NCBI GenBank assembly: GCA_964574335.1
Contig: CAZNNH010000052.1
Coordinates: 1 to 35,360 of the forward strand
Direction of reading: 5' to 3'
Origin: CAZNNH01 sp964574335
Lineage (GTDB): Bacteria; Acidobacteriota; Vicinamibacteria; Fen-336
Length of the DNA stretch: 35,360 nucleotides
The notes beneath the pieces were generated by a model. It saw only the letters and a list, made by a program, of their open reading frames with translations. It did not search any database and was not told where the DNA came from. Shown here piece by piece: positions 1 through 7,814 of the stretch (the first letter of the stretch is position 1; every line of letters begins with the position of its first letter). Position numbers and translations under genes: made by a program.

Positions 1-116
1 CGAAGATGGAGGGGGGCGACCCGTCGGTGTCCCTCGACCTCCTGGTCCGCTCGCTCTTCGCGCTGGGCGCCTCGAGTCGCGACCTGGCGAGGACGATCTC
101 GGCGGGGCCCGCCTAG
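1..116 (+). CDS. C-terminal end of a probable XRE-family HTH regulator (partial)
   Basis: An open frame enters from the left edge (codons in the phase of base 3) and stops at TAG 114-116, giving about 37 residues. The pattern KMEGGDPSVSLDLLVRS followed by FALGAS resembles the last helices of XRE/Cro-type HTH domains, where 'LExG...PSLdtLvrla.ALG' is typical. On that basis it could be a DNA-binding regulator or an antitoxin. The recognition helix would lie outside the window, so this is inference from a short tail. Its stop codon overlaps the stop of the convergent small ORF at 113-115. Confidence 0.4.
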   Translation, partial: KMEGGDPSVSLDLLVRSLFALGASSRDLARTISAGPA

Positions 117-322
117 GCGGCGGGGGAAGGAAGGCCTCGGGACCTTCTGGAGGGCGTCCTTGAGGTTCGCCGCGTCCACCCACGGCTTGGGACCGGCAGG
201 AAGAGTGCCGCCACAATCGCCGGAAGAGTCACTCCCCAGACAATGAGGCTCACCCGCCAGGTGCGCTCGTACGCTGACCTGAAGCGCGAAATCTGCTCGT
301 CTGTCATCTCATCGATCTTCAT
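113..322 (-). CDS. Small single-pass membrane protein, possibly frameshifted
   Basis: A 69-residue ORF starts at ATG 322, preceded by a GAGAGGAAG ribosome site. The first 25 or so residues are charged (MKIDEMTDEQISRF), and one hydrophobic segment follows (VSLIVWGVTLPAIVAALFL). No family is recognised. After the hydrophobic segment the annotated frame turns into an Arg/Ser/Pro-rich run with poor third-position GC, while a neighbouring frame reads PKPWVDAANLKDALQKV with almost every third base G or C. That suggests a frameshift around 187-197 and that the visible C-terminus is not the original one. It may be a decayed gene, since the region beside it holds a recombinase remnant. Confidence 0.4.
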   Translation of the reverse strand: MKIDEMTDEQISRFRSAYERTWRVSLIVWGVTLPAIVAALFLPVPSRGWTRRTSRTPSRRSRGLPSPAA

Positions 323-397
323 GGCTTCCTCTCGTGGAAGGGAGAGCGGACGGTCGACGTCGCGACGCTGCAAGAACGAGACGCGCTCTTCGCGTCC

Positions 398-889
398 CTA
401 GAAGGGGATCTTGTGCGAGGCCGCGTCCCGGGTCTGGCGCACCCGCTTGTCGTAGATCTGGGTGGTGGTGACGTGCCGGTGTCCCAGCAGGTCCTGGACC
501 TCGAGCAGGGCGACGCCTGCCTTGAGCAGCAGCGTGGCGGTGGTGGCCCGGAGCGAGTGCGGCGTGTAGAGGCACCGCTGCACGGTCGACCCCTCCGCCA
601 CCGGCCGTAGCACCCTGGGGAGCCGCTCGAGGTAGCGCCTCACCAGGTTGTACATGGCGCGGACGCCGATCGCGCGGGGGGCGAGCGCCTGGCTCTTGGA
701 TCCGGTCCGGGGCCGGAACAGCGGCCCGGCGGTGAGCCCCGCCGCCTGGATGTACTCCTGGAGCGCCATGCGTCGCACCAACTGGCGGATCGCACTCTCG
801 CGGACCCAGTCAGAGGCGTCGCCTTTGGCGATCTGCTCCAAGACGCCGTCGTCAGTGAGCTTACCCGCCCCGATCGACGGGGCGTTCAC
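398..889 (-). pseudogene. HEAT-repeat fragment fused to the C-terminal half of a tyrosine recombinase
   Basis: The frame is open upstream to 973, but that part overlaps the MATE gene. A GTG at 889 is a more credible start and gives 163 residues. The C-terminal part (about 401-778) is the catalytic end of a phage-type integrase: TPHSLR supplies the His-x-x-Arg box, LLGHRH the second His, and TQIYDKR the nucleophilic Tyr. The conserved tail ends ASHKIPF. The first catalytic Arg, the catalytic Lys and the whole DNA-binding N-domain are missing. In their place 779-859 encodes LTDDGVLEQIAKGDASDW then VRESAIRQL, which reads as one HEAT-like helical repeat. Known integrases need both halves, so this is most likely an inactive chimera left by a deletion or recombination. 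Confidence 0.6.
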
Positions 890-914
890 GTCCCCGTCAG
901 TCCGGGCGTTCGCC

Positions 915-2291
915 CTATCCGGCCGGCTCCAGCTCCGGCTCCTGGGCCAGGACGCCCTTCGTCTTCCAGGCACCCGTCTGCCAGCGCCAGTAGTTCATGA
1001 GGCCCCGCGACAGCTCGTCGCAGATCATGGCCAGCCAGACCCCCGGCAGGCCCATCCCCAGCCGCAGCGCGAACAGGTAGGCCAGGGGGACCGCGATCGA
1101 CCAGGTGAGCAGGACGCTCGCCACCGCTACGAATCGTGCGTCACCGGAGCCGCGAAGCGATCCCCCGGCGACGATGTTGCTGGTCCTCGACGGCTCCAGG
1201 ACGAAGCCCATCAGGAACAGGATCTGCCCCAGCCGGAGGATCTCGGGGTCGTCGGTGAAGAGCCCGAGCAGGTGCCGGGCGCCCAGGTTGATCACGACCA
1301 TGCCAGAGAAGCCGAGCAGAAGGCCGAGCCGCAGGCTCCTTCGGAGCTGGCGATCGGCCTCGTCGAAGAGCCGGGCGCCGACCTGATGCGCGATCTTGAC
1401 CTGGGTGGCCAGGCCGATCGAGAAGACCAGCACCACCGCGAACAGGATGATGTTGAGGGTGTAGGTCCGGGCGGCCAGCGCCACGTCGCTGATCGAGACC
1501 ACGATCCCCACCATGACCAGTTGGTTGAGCTGGTAGGAGACGGGCTCGACGGCGGAAGGGACGCCGATACCGAGGACCGGTCGGGTGTAGCCCCGGAAGT
1601 CCCGGAGGACCTCCGCGACGTTCCAGGGCAGACCCAGGCGGGAATGGACGATCGTGGCCAGCAGCAGCAGGCCGAGGCTCTGTGCGGCGATGGTCGAGTA
1701 GGCGATGCCGGTGACGCCGAGCCGGGGAAGCCCCCAGGTCCCCATGGTGAAGATGTGGTCGAGGAAGAGGTTGGCGAGGTTGACGGCGACCGCCACCCAC
1801 ATGTTGAAGCGGGTGCGCCCCCGCGCCACCAGCACCCCGCCGTAGGCGAAGCGCAGCGCGTGGACCAGCATCACCGGCAGCACCAGGCGCAGGTACTCGG
1901 TGGAGATGGGGTAGATCTCGGCGCTGAGCCCGAGCCAGACCCCGATCTTGCGGTGGATCGCGAACAGCAGGATCGAGACCGCCCCTCCGAGCCCGCCCAG
2001 CATCAGGATGGTCGCCATGAAGGTGGCGTTGACGCGCTGGGTGCGTCCGCCGCCGAGGAGCTGGGAGGCGACGCTGGCCCCCGCCAGCGAGAAGGCCTGG
2101 AAGACCATGATGAAGATGCCGAAGATGGGGAGCAGCGCGCCGACCCCGGCGGCCGCCTGGTCCGAGATCCGGGCCAGATAGAAGGAGTCCTCGACCCCCA
2201 GCATCATGGTGAGCAGCAGCTCGACGAACAGGGGCCAGGCCAGCGTCCACAGAGACATCTGGAGAACGGTCGGCTGAGGGCGAAGAGGCAT
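915..2291 (-). CDS. MATE-family multidrug/Na+ antiporter
   Basis: A predicted inner-membrane exporter of 458 residues. MATE transporters expel cationic drugs or metabolites in exchange for Na+ or H+. The protein is rich in about twelve hydrophobic segments arranged as two similar halves, and MMLGVEDSFYLARIS near the N-terminus matches the usual 'D.....lg' region of MATE helix 1-2. Length is normal for the family. The frame could begin at ATG 2378, but that codon overlaps the start of the divergent gene. ATG 2291 lies about 19 bases past a good promoter (2317-2345), so it is preferred, although it has no clear Shine-Dalgarno sequence. The substrate cannot be told from sequence. Confidence 0.85.
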   Translation of the reverse strand: MPLRPQPTVLQMSLWTLAWPLFVELLLTMMLGVEDSFYLARISDQAAAGVGALLPIFGIFIMVFQAFSLAGASVASQLLGGGRTQRVNATFMATILMLGGLGGAVSILLFAIHRKIGVWLGLSAEIYPISTEYLRLVLPVMLVHALRFAYGGVLVARGRTRFNMWVAVAVNLANLFLDHIFTMGTWGLPRLGVTGIAYSTIAAQSLGLLLLATIVHSRLGLPWNVAEVLRDFRGYTRPVLGIGVPSAVEPVSYQLNQLVMVGIVVSISDVALAARTYTLNIILFAVVLVFSIGLATQVKIAHQVGARLFDEADRQLRRSLRLGLLLGFSGMVVINLGARHLLGLFTDDPEILRLGQILFLMGFVLEPSRTSNIVAGGSLRGSGDARFVAVASVLLTWSIAVPLAYLFALRLGMGLPGVWLAMICDELSRGLMNYWRWQTGAWKTKGVLAQEPELEPAG

Positions 2292-2316
2292 CGGAGAGCG
2301 GCCCGCGAAGAGAGGG

Positions 2317-2345
2317 ATTGTAGTCGGCAAGAGGCAGCGCCTCAA
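2317..2345 (-). promoter_or_regulatory. Sigma70-like promoter for the MATE gene
   Basis: Read on the minus strand: TTGAGG (2345-2340), a 17-base spacer, then TACAAT (2322-2317). Predicted transcription start is near 2310, leaving a leader of about 19 bases before ATG 2291. A CATAAT (2357-2362, plus strand) in the same intergenic space could be the -10 of the divergent gene at 2377, but it has no convincing -35. Confidence 0.55.
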
Positions 2346-2376
2346 AGCGGATGGCCCATAATCGAAAGGGCGGGTC

Positions 2377-2886
2377 ATGCCGTTTCCCTACTACGATCGG
2401 CTCTCGGCGCGGAACCAGGCGATCTACCGGAGAAGCGACGCCGTGGCCGAGGTCTCCCTGCCGAACCCCGAGCTGCTGCGCCCGCTGGTCGGGCTGCTGA
2501 GGGAGGCGCTGCAGCGGGAGCGGCGGGGCGCCGTCGATGCCTGCGCCGACCGGCTCTGTGCCGGGGTGACGGAGATGCTGGGGCTGCCGCCGGTGCGGGT
2601 CCAGGTGCTGGCGGTGCGTCCCTCGCGCAACTGGGGCGAGCTCCATGGCCTGTACACGCTCGGGGAGCCTCGGAGCCCGGCGCGCATCCAGGTGTGGATG
2701 AAGACGGCCCGCCACAAGCGGGTGGTGGCGTTCAAGACCTTCCTGCGCACCCTGCTCCACGAGCTGCTCCACCACCTCGACTACACGTACCTGAAGCTCC
2801 CCGACTCGTTCCACACCGAGGGCTTCTTCCGGCGCGAGTCGAGCCTCTTCCGACAGTTGGTGCCGGAGCCGGAGCCCGGCCGATAG
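2377..2886 (+). CDS. Zincin-like HExxH metalloprotease-family protein of unknown role
   Basis: 169 residues, soluble, with no signal peptide. HELLHHLDY at residues 128-136 gives the HExxH zinc-binding motif (His128, Glu129, His132), and His146 in FHTEGFF, 14 residues on, is a plausible third ligand. The N-terminal 110 residues are mixed helical with no recognised domain. The layout resembles small conserved SprT- or ImmA-like proteins, but I cannot assign a named family. It is transcribed divergently from the MATE gene and ends 16 bases before the convergent dut gene, so context gives no function. Activity as a protease is inferred from the motif only. Confidence 0.75.
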   Translation: MPFPYYDRLSARNQAIYRRSDAVAEVSLPNPELLRPLVGLLREALQRERRGAVDACADRLCAGVTEMLGLPPVRVQVLAVRPSRNWGELHGLYTLGEPRSPARIQVWMKTARHKRVVAFKTFLRTLLHELLHHLDYTYLKLPDSFHTEGFFRRESSLFRQLVPEPEPGR

Positions 2887-2902
2887 CCGGCGCCGAGCGG
2901 CC

Positions 2903-3316
2903 TCAGGAGCCGGTGGAGCCGAAGCCGCCGGCCCCCCGTTCGGTCTCGTCGAGCCGGTCCACGAGCTCGAAGCGGGCCGGCTCCACCCGCTGGACGAGAA
3001 GCTGCGCGATCCGGTCCCCGGGCCTCACCGAGAACGGCTGCGGCCCGTGGTTGGCCAGCACCACCCGCACCTCGCCGCGATAGTCGCTGTCGATCACGCC
3101 GGCCAGGGTGTCGATGCCGTGACGCAGGGCCAGCCCGCTGCGCGGCCAGACCAGGCCCGCGTGGCCTTCCGGGATCGAGAGGCGGAGGCCGGTTCCCACC
3201 GCCGCCCATCCACCGGAGGGGATCGTCACCTCCTCGGCGGCGCGCAGGTCGGCGCCGGCCGCCGCCGGCGACGCGTACTCGGGAGCCGCCGTCTTGCCCT
3301 GGACCAGAACTCTCAT
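2903..3316 (-). CDS. dut: Deoxyuridine 5'-triphosphate nucleotidohydrolase (dUTPase)
   Basis: Hydrolyses dUTP to dUMP and pyrophosphate, keeping uracil out of DNA and feeding dTMP synthesis. At 137 residues it is slightly short but complete for a trimeric dUTPase. All five motifs are present in order: AGADLRA (20-26), PRSG (58-61), GVIDSDYRGE (73-82, with the catalytic Asp), PGDRIAQL (99-106) and the Gly-rich RGAGGFGSTG tail (127-136). The start ATG 3316 has a purine-rich GAGG-type ribosome site upstream. It is convergent with the HExxH gene and divergent from rlmN, so it is probably transcribed alone. Confidence 0.95.
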   Translation of the reverse strand: MRVLVQGKTAAPEYASPAAAGADLRAAEEVTIPSGGWAAVGTGLRLSIPEGHAGLVWPRSGLALRHGIDTLAGVIDSDYRGEVRVVLANHGPQPFSVRPGDRIAQLLVQRVEPARFELVDRLDETERGAGGFGSTGS

Positions 3317-3364
3317 GGAAGCCCTCGTTTCCTCCCCTGGCCCGCGCCCTCGAGGGAAGCGGGC

Positions 3365-3380
3365 CCCGGCTGGAGCCGGG
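3365..3380. repeat. Perfect 7-bp inverted repeat between dut and rlmN
   Basis: CCCGGCT-GG-AGCCGGG lies in the 101-base space between two divergent genes. It could be an operator or a small hairpin (6-bp stem, TGGA loop). No T-run follows, so it is not a terminator. In such GC-rich DNA chance occurrence is possible. Confidence 0.3.
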
Positions 3381-3405
3381 TCGGTCCGATTCTACCGGGG
3401 CATCG

Positions 3406-3411
3406 TATGAT
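3406..3411 (+). promoter_or_regulatory. -10-like hexamer abutting rlmN
   Basis: TATGAT ends 6 bases before the rlmN ATG (3418), and there is no Shine-Dalgarno sequence between them. If used, the transcript would be leaderless or nearly so. No good -35 is visible at 16-18 bases upstream, so the assignment rests on the hexamer and its position. Confidence 0.35.
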
Positions 3412-3417
3412 CGGCGG

Positions 3418-4512
3418 ATGGCTGGGACGTCGAGCCTGTTCGGGCTGGAGCGGGTCGGGCTGGAAGAGCGGCTTTGTGAGCTGGGCGAGCCGCGCTACCG
3501 GGCCCGCCAGCTCTATGCGTGGCTCTACGCGAAGCGGGCGCGGAGCTTCGCCCAGATGACCGACCTCGGCCTCCGCCTGCGCCAGCGCCTCGAGGCCGAG
3601 CACCGTCTGGAGTGGCCCGAGGTCCAGCAGCGCCAGCGTTCCGCCGACGGCACGGTCAAGTACCTGTTCCGGCTGGGCGATGGGGTCACGATCGAGACGG
3701 TCCTGATCCCCGAGCCGGGCCGGCGGACCCTGTGCATCTCCACCCAGGCGGGTTGTCCTCTCAAGTGTGGCTTCTGCCTCACCGGGATCGCCGGCTTTCG
3801 GCGCAACCTCGACCCGGGCGAGATCCTGGGCCAGGTGGCGGCGGTGATGGCGGAGTCGGAGGCGGAGGAGCCGGAGCCGCGGCGCCCCTTCAACGTGGTG
3901 GTGATGGGAATGGGGGAGCCGCTGCTGAACCCCGACGGCACCTTTCCGGCGCTGCGGATCCTGATGGATCCCAAGGGCTTCGCCATCCCGCCACGGCGGC
4001 TGACGGTCTCCACCGTCGGCATCCTGCCCGGCCTTCTGAGGCTGGCCGAGGAGCCGGTTCGTCCCAACCTGGCGATCAGCCTGCATGCCCCCGATCCGGG
4101 GCTACGCCGGGCGCTGATGCCGGTGGAAGCGCGCTACCCGATCGAGAAGGTGCTCGAGACGCTGGATCGATACCGGGTGCCACGCGGCGGGCGGGTGACC
4201 TTCGAGTACGTGCTGCTACGAGGCATCAACGACAGCCCCACCCACGCCCGTCGCCTGGTGCGCCTGCTGGCCAAGACCCGCGGCAAGCTCAACCTGATCC
4301 CACTCAACCCGGCCCCCGAGATCCCCTTCGAGGCGCCCAGTGCCGAGGCGGTCGACGAGTTCTGCCGCATCCTCACCGCGGCCGACGTGACGGTCTCGGT
4401 TCGCCGCCCGCGAGGCCAGGACATCCTGGCCGCCTGCGGGCAGCTGCGACTGTCCGGGAGCCGTTCCGGCAAGGCTCGACGCGGCCCGTACCCATCACAG
4501 GTGGCGGGTTGA
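3418..4512 (+). CDS. rlmN: Dual-specificity 23S rRNA/tRNA (adenine-C2) methyltransferase RlmN
   Basis: A radical-SAM enzyme that methylates C2 of A2503 in 23S rRNA and A37 of some tRNAs. At 364 residues it has normal length. The radical-SAM cluster motif is CPLKCGFC (Cys113, 117, 120). MGMGEPLLN and STVGILPG are the conserved RlmN SAM-binding segments, and SLHAPD and LIPLNP follow in the expected order. Cys340 in ILAACGQL is the C-terminal catalytic Cys that forms the protein-RNA crosslink. The N-terminal 100 residues form the usual helical RNA-binding domain. The stop overlaps the start of the next gene by 3 bases (TTGA), implying translational coupling to the membrane glycosyltransferase. 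Confidence 0.95.
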   Translation: MAGTSSLFGLERVGLEERLCELGEPRYRARQLYAWLYAKRARSFAQMTDLGLRLRQRLEAEHRLEWPEVQQRQRSADGTVKYLFRLGDGVTIETVLIPEPGRRTLCISTQAGCPLKCGFCLTGIAGFRRNLDPGEILGQVAAVMAESEAEEPEPRRPFNVVVMGMGEPLLNPDGTFPALRILMDPKGFAIPPRRLTVSTVGILPGLLRLAEEPVRPNLAISLHAPDPGLRRALMPVEARYPIEKVLETLDRYRVPRGGRVTFEYVLLRGINDSPTHARRLVRLLAKTRGKLNLIPLNPAPEIPFEAPSAEAVDEFCRILTAADVTVSVRRPRGQDILAACGQLRLSGSRSGKARRGPYPSQVAG

Positions 4513-6245
4513 GCCTCTCCGCCCACCGGTTCGGCCTGGGCCTCCTCGGCCTTCTGGCCCTGGCCGCGGCCCTGCTGCTGCCGGGGCTCGGGTCGGCCCC
4601 GTTGGAGCGGGCCGAGATCTACTTCGTCGACGTGGCCAGGGCCATGGTCGAGCGAGGCGACTACCTGGTCCCCCACTACCAGGGGGAGCCGTTCTTCGAC
4701 AAGCCGCCGCTCACCTACTGGTTGCTGGCCGCCGCTTTCCGCCTCTTCGGCAGCTCGCTGCAGGTGGCGCGAATGGTGCCGGTTCTGGCGACGCTCCTGG
4801 TCATCGCGGTCACCGTGTGGCTGGGCACGCTGCTGGTCGGGCGGCGATCGGCCCTCCGTGGCGGGCTGGTGCTCACCACCACCTGTGTCTTCGTCGGCTT
4901 CGGGCGGGTGGCGATGTCGGACATGCTGCTCACCTTGTGGTCGACGCTGGCCGTGACCCTGGCCCTCCTGGCTCACCGCCGCAGCGCGGCGGCGTGGGTG
5001 GTCCCGGCCCTGGGGGTGGTGCTGGGTCTCGGCTTCCTGACCAAGGGGCCGATCGCGCTGCTGCTTCCCGGCCTCGGCATCCTGGTGCTGGCCTGGCACC
5101 GGCGGCACCTCCCGTTCCCCCCGGGATCGGCGGCGCTGGCGCAGGCTGCCCTGCTGTTCGCCCTGCTCGGGCTGGGCTGGTTCGGCCTGGTGTACCTGCG
5201 GCTCGGGACCGGGCCGCTCGAGTACTTCTTCCTTCGCGAGAACCTCGAGCGTTTCGCCGGGGAGACGTACGATGCCGGCCGTCCCGCCTGGTACTACCTG
5301 GCGACGTACCTGGGCGAGGGGCTGCCCTGGTCGCTGTTCCTGCCCCTCGCCCTGTGGCGAGACTGGCGCAGGCCGGCCGCGTCCGCACCCGAGCAGGGGG
5401 CTCGTTTCCTGGCGGTGTGGCTCGGCCTGATGCTGGTGCCGATCAGCCTCTCGCGGGGCAAGCTCGACTACTACCTGCTGCCGCTCTACCCGGCCGCCTC
5501 GTTGCTGCTGGGCCGCTTCTTCAGGCCACCCTGGGGCTTCCCGCAGCGGCTCCTCGGGGGCGTCGTGCTCGGCCTGGTCGGCGTGCTGCTGGGGCTGGCG
5601 GCGGTCTTCCCGTACCCGCTGCCCGAGGCCTGGCTGCCGGCGTCCACCATCCGCAACGCCGTGACCGGCTTCGCCCTGCTGGCCGGCCTGACGGCGGTTC
5701 TGCTCTGCCGGCGCCCGGAAAGGCGCCGCATCCTGCTTCTTTTGGCATCGGTCAGCGCCGGGCTCTTCTTCGCCATGGCGACCTGGTTCCTGCCCGCCTT
5801 CCGCTCGGCCCAGCCCAATGCCGCCATCGTGGCCGATGTGGCCCGCGAGCTGCGCTACGTTCCCGAGGCCTCGGTGGCGGTCTGCGCCGAGGGGGCGCGG
5901 GTCGAGCGCGACCTGCTCTTCACCGCCCGCGCCAAGGTCGAGGCGCACTGCGAGGTCTACCGCCTGGTGGCTTCGGGGCGGCCGTTCCTGCTGCTGGTGA
6001 ACGGGCGCCAGCGCGTCTCGCTGAGCCACATCGAGCGAATGCGGGAGGTCCGGACCTACTACTACCTGCCGGCGGGGGCGCTGACGTTGCGGGGCATCCT
6101 GAGGATCCCGGAGCCCCAACCGCTGACGCTGATGGCCAGCTTCCCGACCGACGACCCGGTGGCCGAGCGCAAGCGCAGGCGCGCCCGCAAGCGCGCCCTA
6201 CGCCTGCTCGACCTGCTGGGCCTGCCCCACCCGGGGGACGAGTAG
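4509..6245 (+). CDS. ArnT/PMT-like membrane glycosyltransferase (GT-C fold)
   Basis: About 578 residues with roughly a dozen hydrophobic segments. The first periplasmic loop region VERGDYLVPHYQGEPFFDKP followed by PLTYW is typical of the ArnT / protein-O-mannosyltransferase superfamily, which moves sugars from polyprenyl-phosphate donors onto lipid A or protein acceptors. The residues aligning with the family's first-loop Asp-Glu are Ala-Glu here (ERAEIYF), so the usual catalytic Asp is absent from that spot. The chosen start is TTG 4509, because it overlaps the rlmN stop and an AGGTGG ribosome site sits just upstream. The open frame extends further 5' only as a shadow of rlmN. The C-terminus is a basic, soluble tail of about 130 residues. 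Donor and acceptor are unknown. Confidence 0.8.
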   Translation: MSLSAHRFGLGLLGLLALAAALLLPGLGSAPLERAEIYFVDVARAMVERGDYLVPHYQGEPFFDKPPLTYWLLAAAFRLFGSSLQVARMVPVLATLLVIAVTVWLGTLLVGRRSALRGGLVLTTTCVFVGFGRVAMSDMLLTLWSTLAVTLALLAHRRSAAAWVVPALGVVLGLGFLTKGPIALLLPGLGILVLAWHRRHLPFPPGSAALAQAALLFALLGLGWFGLVYLRLGTGPLEYFFLRENLERFAGETYDAGRPAWYYLATYLGEGLPWSLFLPLALWRDWRRPAASAPEQGARFLAVWLGLMLVPISLSRGKLDYYLLPLYPAASLLLGRFFRPPWGFPQRLLGGVVLGLVGVLLGLAAVFPYPLPEAWLPASTIRNAVTGFALLAGLTAVLLCRRPERRRILLLLASVSAGLFFAMATWFLPAFRSAQPNAAIVADVARELRYVPEASVAVCAEGARVERDLLFTARAKVEAHCEVYRLVASGRPFLLLVNGRQRVSLSHIERMREVRTYYYLPAGALTLRGILRIPEPQPLTLMASFPTDDPVAERKRRRARKRALRLLDLLGLPHPGDE

Positions 6246-6271
6246 CCTGTGGCGACCCGCAACCCTCGACC

Positions 6272-7564
6272 TCAGGCGCTGGCTGCGAGGGCCTTCCGAG
6301 ACGCCGCCACCGTGGTCTCGATGGCGTCCTCATCGTGGGCGAGGCTCACGAAGGCGGCCTCGAACTGGGCTGGCGGCAGGTAGACCCCGCCCTCCAGCAT
6401 GGCCTGGAAGAATCGCCCGAACCGGGCCGTGTCGGAGCCTCGCGCCGAGGCGAAGTCGATCACCGGACCTTGGCAGAAGAATGCCGTGATCATGGAGCCA
6501 CAGCGGTTGACGCACAGCGGCACCCCGGCCTCACGACCCGCCTCGACCAGCCCCTGCTCGAGCCGGGCACCGAGCCGCTCCAGCTTCTCGTAGGCCCCGG
6601 CTCGCTCCAGGATGTCGAGGGTGGCGAGCCCGGCGGCCATCGCCACCGGGTTCCCGGACAAGGTCCCGGCCTGGTACACGGAGCCCACCGGCGCCACGTG
6701 ATCCATGATCTCGGCGCGGCCACCGTACGCGCCGACCGGCAGCCCCCCGCCGATCACCTTGCCCAGACAGGTGAGGTCGGGGCTCACGCCGAAGCGCGCC
6801 TGGGCGCCCCCGAGCGCTAGGCGGAAGCCGGTCATCACCTCGTCGAAGACCAGCAGCGCCCCGGCCTCCCGGGTGACCCGCCGGAGCCCCTCGAGGTAGC
6901 CCGGTGTCGGGGGCACGCAGCCCATGTTGCCGGCTACCGGCTCGACGATCACGGCGGCGATGTCGGGTCCGTGTGCCTCGAACACGCCCGCCAGGGCGGC
7001 CAGGTCGTTGTACGGGACCACCAGGGTGTCCGCCACGGTACCCGCCGGCACCCCGGGCGAGCCCGGGATCCCGAGGGTGGCGACCCCCGAGCCGGCGGCC
7101 ACCAGCAGGCAGTCGGCGTGGCCGTGGTAGCAGCCATCGAGCTTCACGATCTTGGATCGCCCGGTGAAGCCACGGGCCAGGCGCAGCGCGCTCATCGTGG
7201 CTTCGGTTCCCGAGGAGACGAAGCGCACCTTCTCGATCCCGGGCACGTGGTGAGCCACCCGCTCCGCGAGCTCGAGCTCGAGCTCGTTGTTGGCGCCGAA
7301 CGAGGTGCCCCGCGCCGCGACCCGGGTGATGGCCTGGACCACCTCGGGGTGGGCGTGCCCCGCGATCAGGGGGCCCCAGGAGCCCACGTAGTCGATGAAC
7401 GAGTGCCCGTCCACGTCGACGATCCGGCACCCCTCGCCGCGCGCCACGAAGAACGGCGACCCGCCCACCGCCTTGAAGGCCCGCACCGGCGAATGCACCC
7501 CGCCCGGGGTGCGCTCCACGGCGCGGGCAAAGAGACGCTCCGACTCCTTCATCGACAAGGGCAC
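6272..7564 (-). CDS. hemL: Glutamate-1-semialdehyde 2,1-aminomutase
   Basis: Converts glutamate-1-semialdehyde to 5-aminolevulinate in the C5 route to haem. It is a PLP enzyme of aminotransferase class III. Visible marks are PGGVHSPVRAF near the N-terminus, VSSGTEATMSA (PLP phosphate loop), VEPVAGNMG, FDEVMTGFR (cofactor Asp) and the Schiff-base lysine Lys269 in TCLGKVIGGG. Two starts are possible. GTG 7564 (430 residues) has GGAGG six bases upstream, while ATG 7552 (426 residues) has none, so the GTG is preferred. The gene is convergent with the glycosyltransferase, only 26 bases away and with no visible terminator. A run of GAGCTC units near 7268-7285 encodes alternating Glu and Leu. Confidence 0.93.
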   Translation of the reverse strand: MPLSMKESERLFARAVERTPGGVHSPVRAFKAVGGSPFFVARGEGCRIVDVDGHSFIDYVGSWGPLIAGHAHPEVVQAITRVAARGTSFGANNELELELAERVAHHVPGIEKVRFVSSGTEATMSALRLARGFTGRSKIVKLDGCYHGHADCLLVAAGSGVATLGIPGSPGVPAGTVADTLVVPYNDLAALAGVFEAHGPDIAAVIVEPVAGNMGCVPPTPGYLEGLRRVTREAGALLVFDEVMTGFRLALGGAQARFGVSPDLTCLGKVIGGGLPVGAYGGRAEIMDHVAPVGSVYQAGTLSGNPVAMAAGLATLDILERAGAYEKLERLGARLEQGLVEAGREAGVPLCVNRCGSMITAFFCQGPVIDFASARGSDTARFGRFFQAMLEGGVYLPPAQFEAAFVSLAHDEDAIETTVAASRKALAASA

Positions 7565-7614
7565 TGAGGACCTCCGTGTCACCGGCTGGTGGCCTCCCGA
7601 GGCCGGCGCCCGAG

Positions 7615-7620
7615 AGTATA
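7615..7620 (-). promoter_or_regulatory. Possible -10 for hemL
   Basis: TATACT on the minus strand, about 50 bases before the GTG start of hemL. There is no recognisable -35. The 250-base space 7565-7814 between hemL and the tRNA otherwise holds only a weak plus-strand TACACT (7728-7733), which could be the tRNA -10. I see no gene, repeat or hairpin of note in it. Confidence 0.3.
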
Positions 7621-7814
7621 CCGAAGGCCCAGGGGACCCTCCGGGGGCGGCTCTTCGAGATCTCCAAGCAGCGGTCTGGCGGCCGCCGTCGCCCCGCCTG
7701 GCTCTGCGCCCTCGGAGGTTTCCGTAGTACACTCGTCGTTACAGGCTCCACCCTGAAGGGGGCCGTGTCTGCCTCGCGTTCCGATGTGGACGTCTGGCGG
7801 GCCGACCGAAGCGT

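Noticed and set aside
648..3083. A very long open frame on the plus strand opposite the MATE gene, ending opposite dut
   Set aside because: It is antisense to well-supported genes and its protein is a low-complexity Gln/Asp/Pro/Arg mix, the usual shadow of GC-rich coding DNA.
4134..6119. A 661-residue minus-strand open frame under rlmN and the glycosyltransferase
   Set aside because: Composition is His/Gln/Arg-rich shadow sequence with no motif.
7268..7285. GAGCTC tandem units as a regulatory repeat
   Set aside because: They lie within hemL and encode an ordinary Glu/Leu alternation at a conserved position.
7565..7732. N-terminal extension of hemL to 7732
   Set aside because: The added 56 residues are Arg/Gly-rich and unconserved, while the GTG at 7564 has a well-placed GGAGG.
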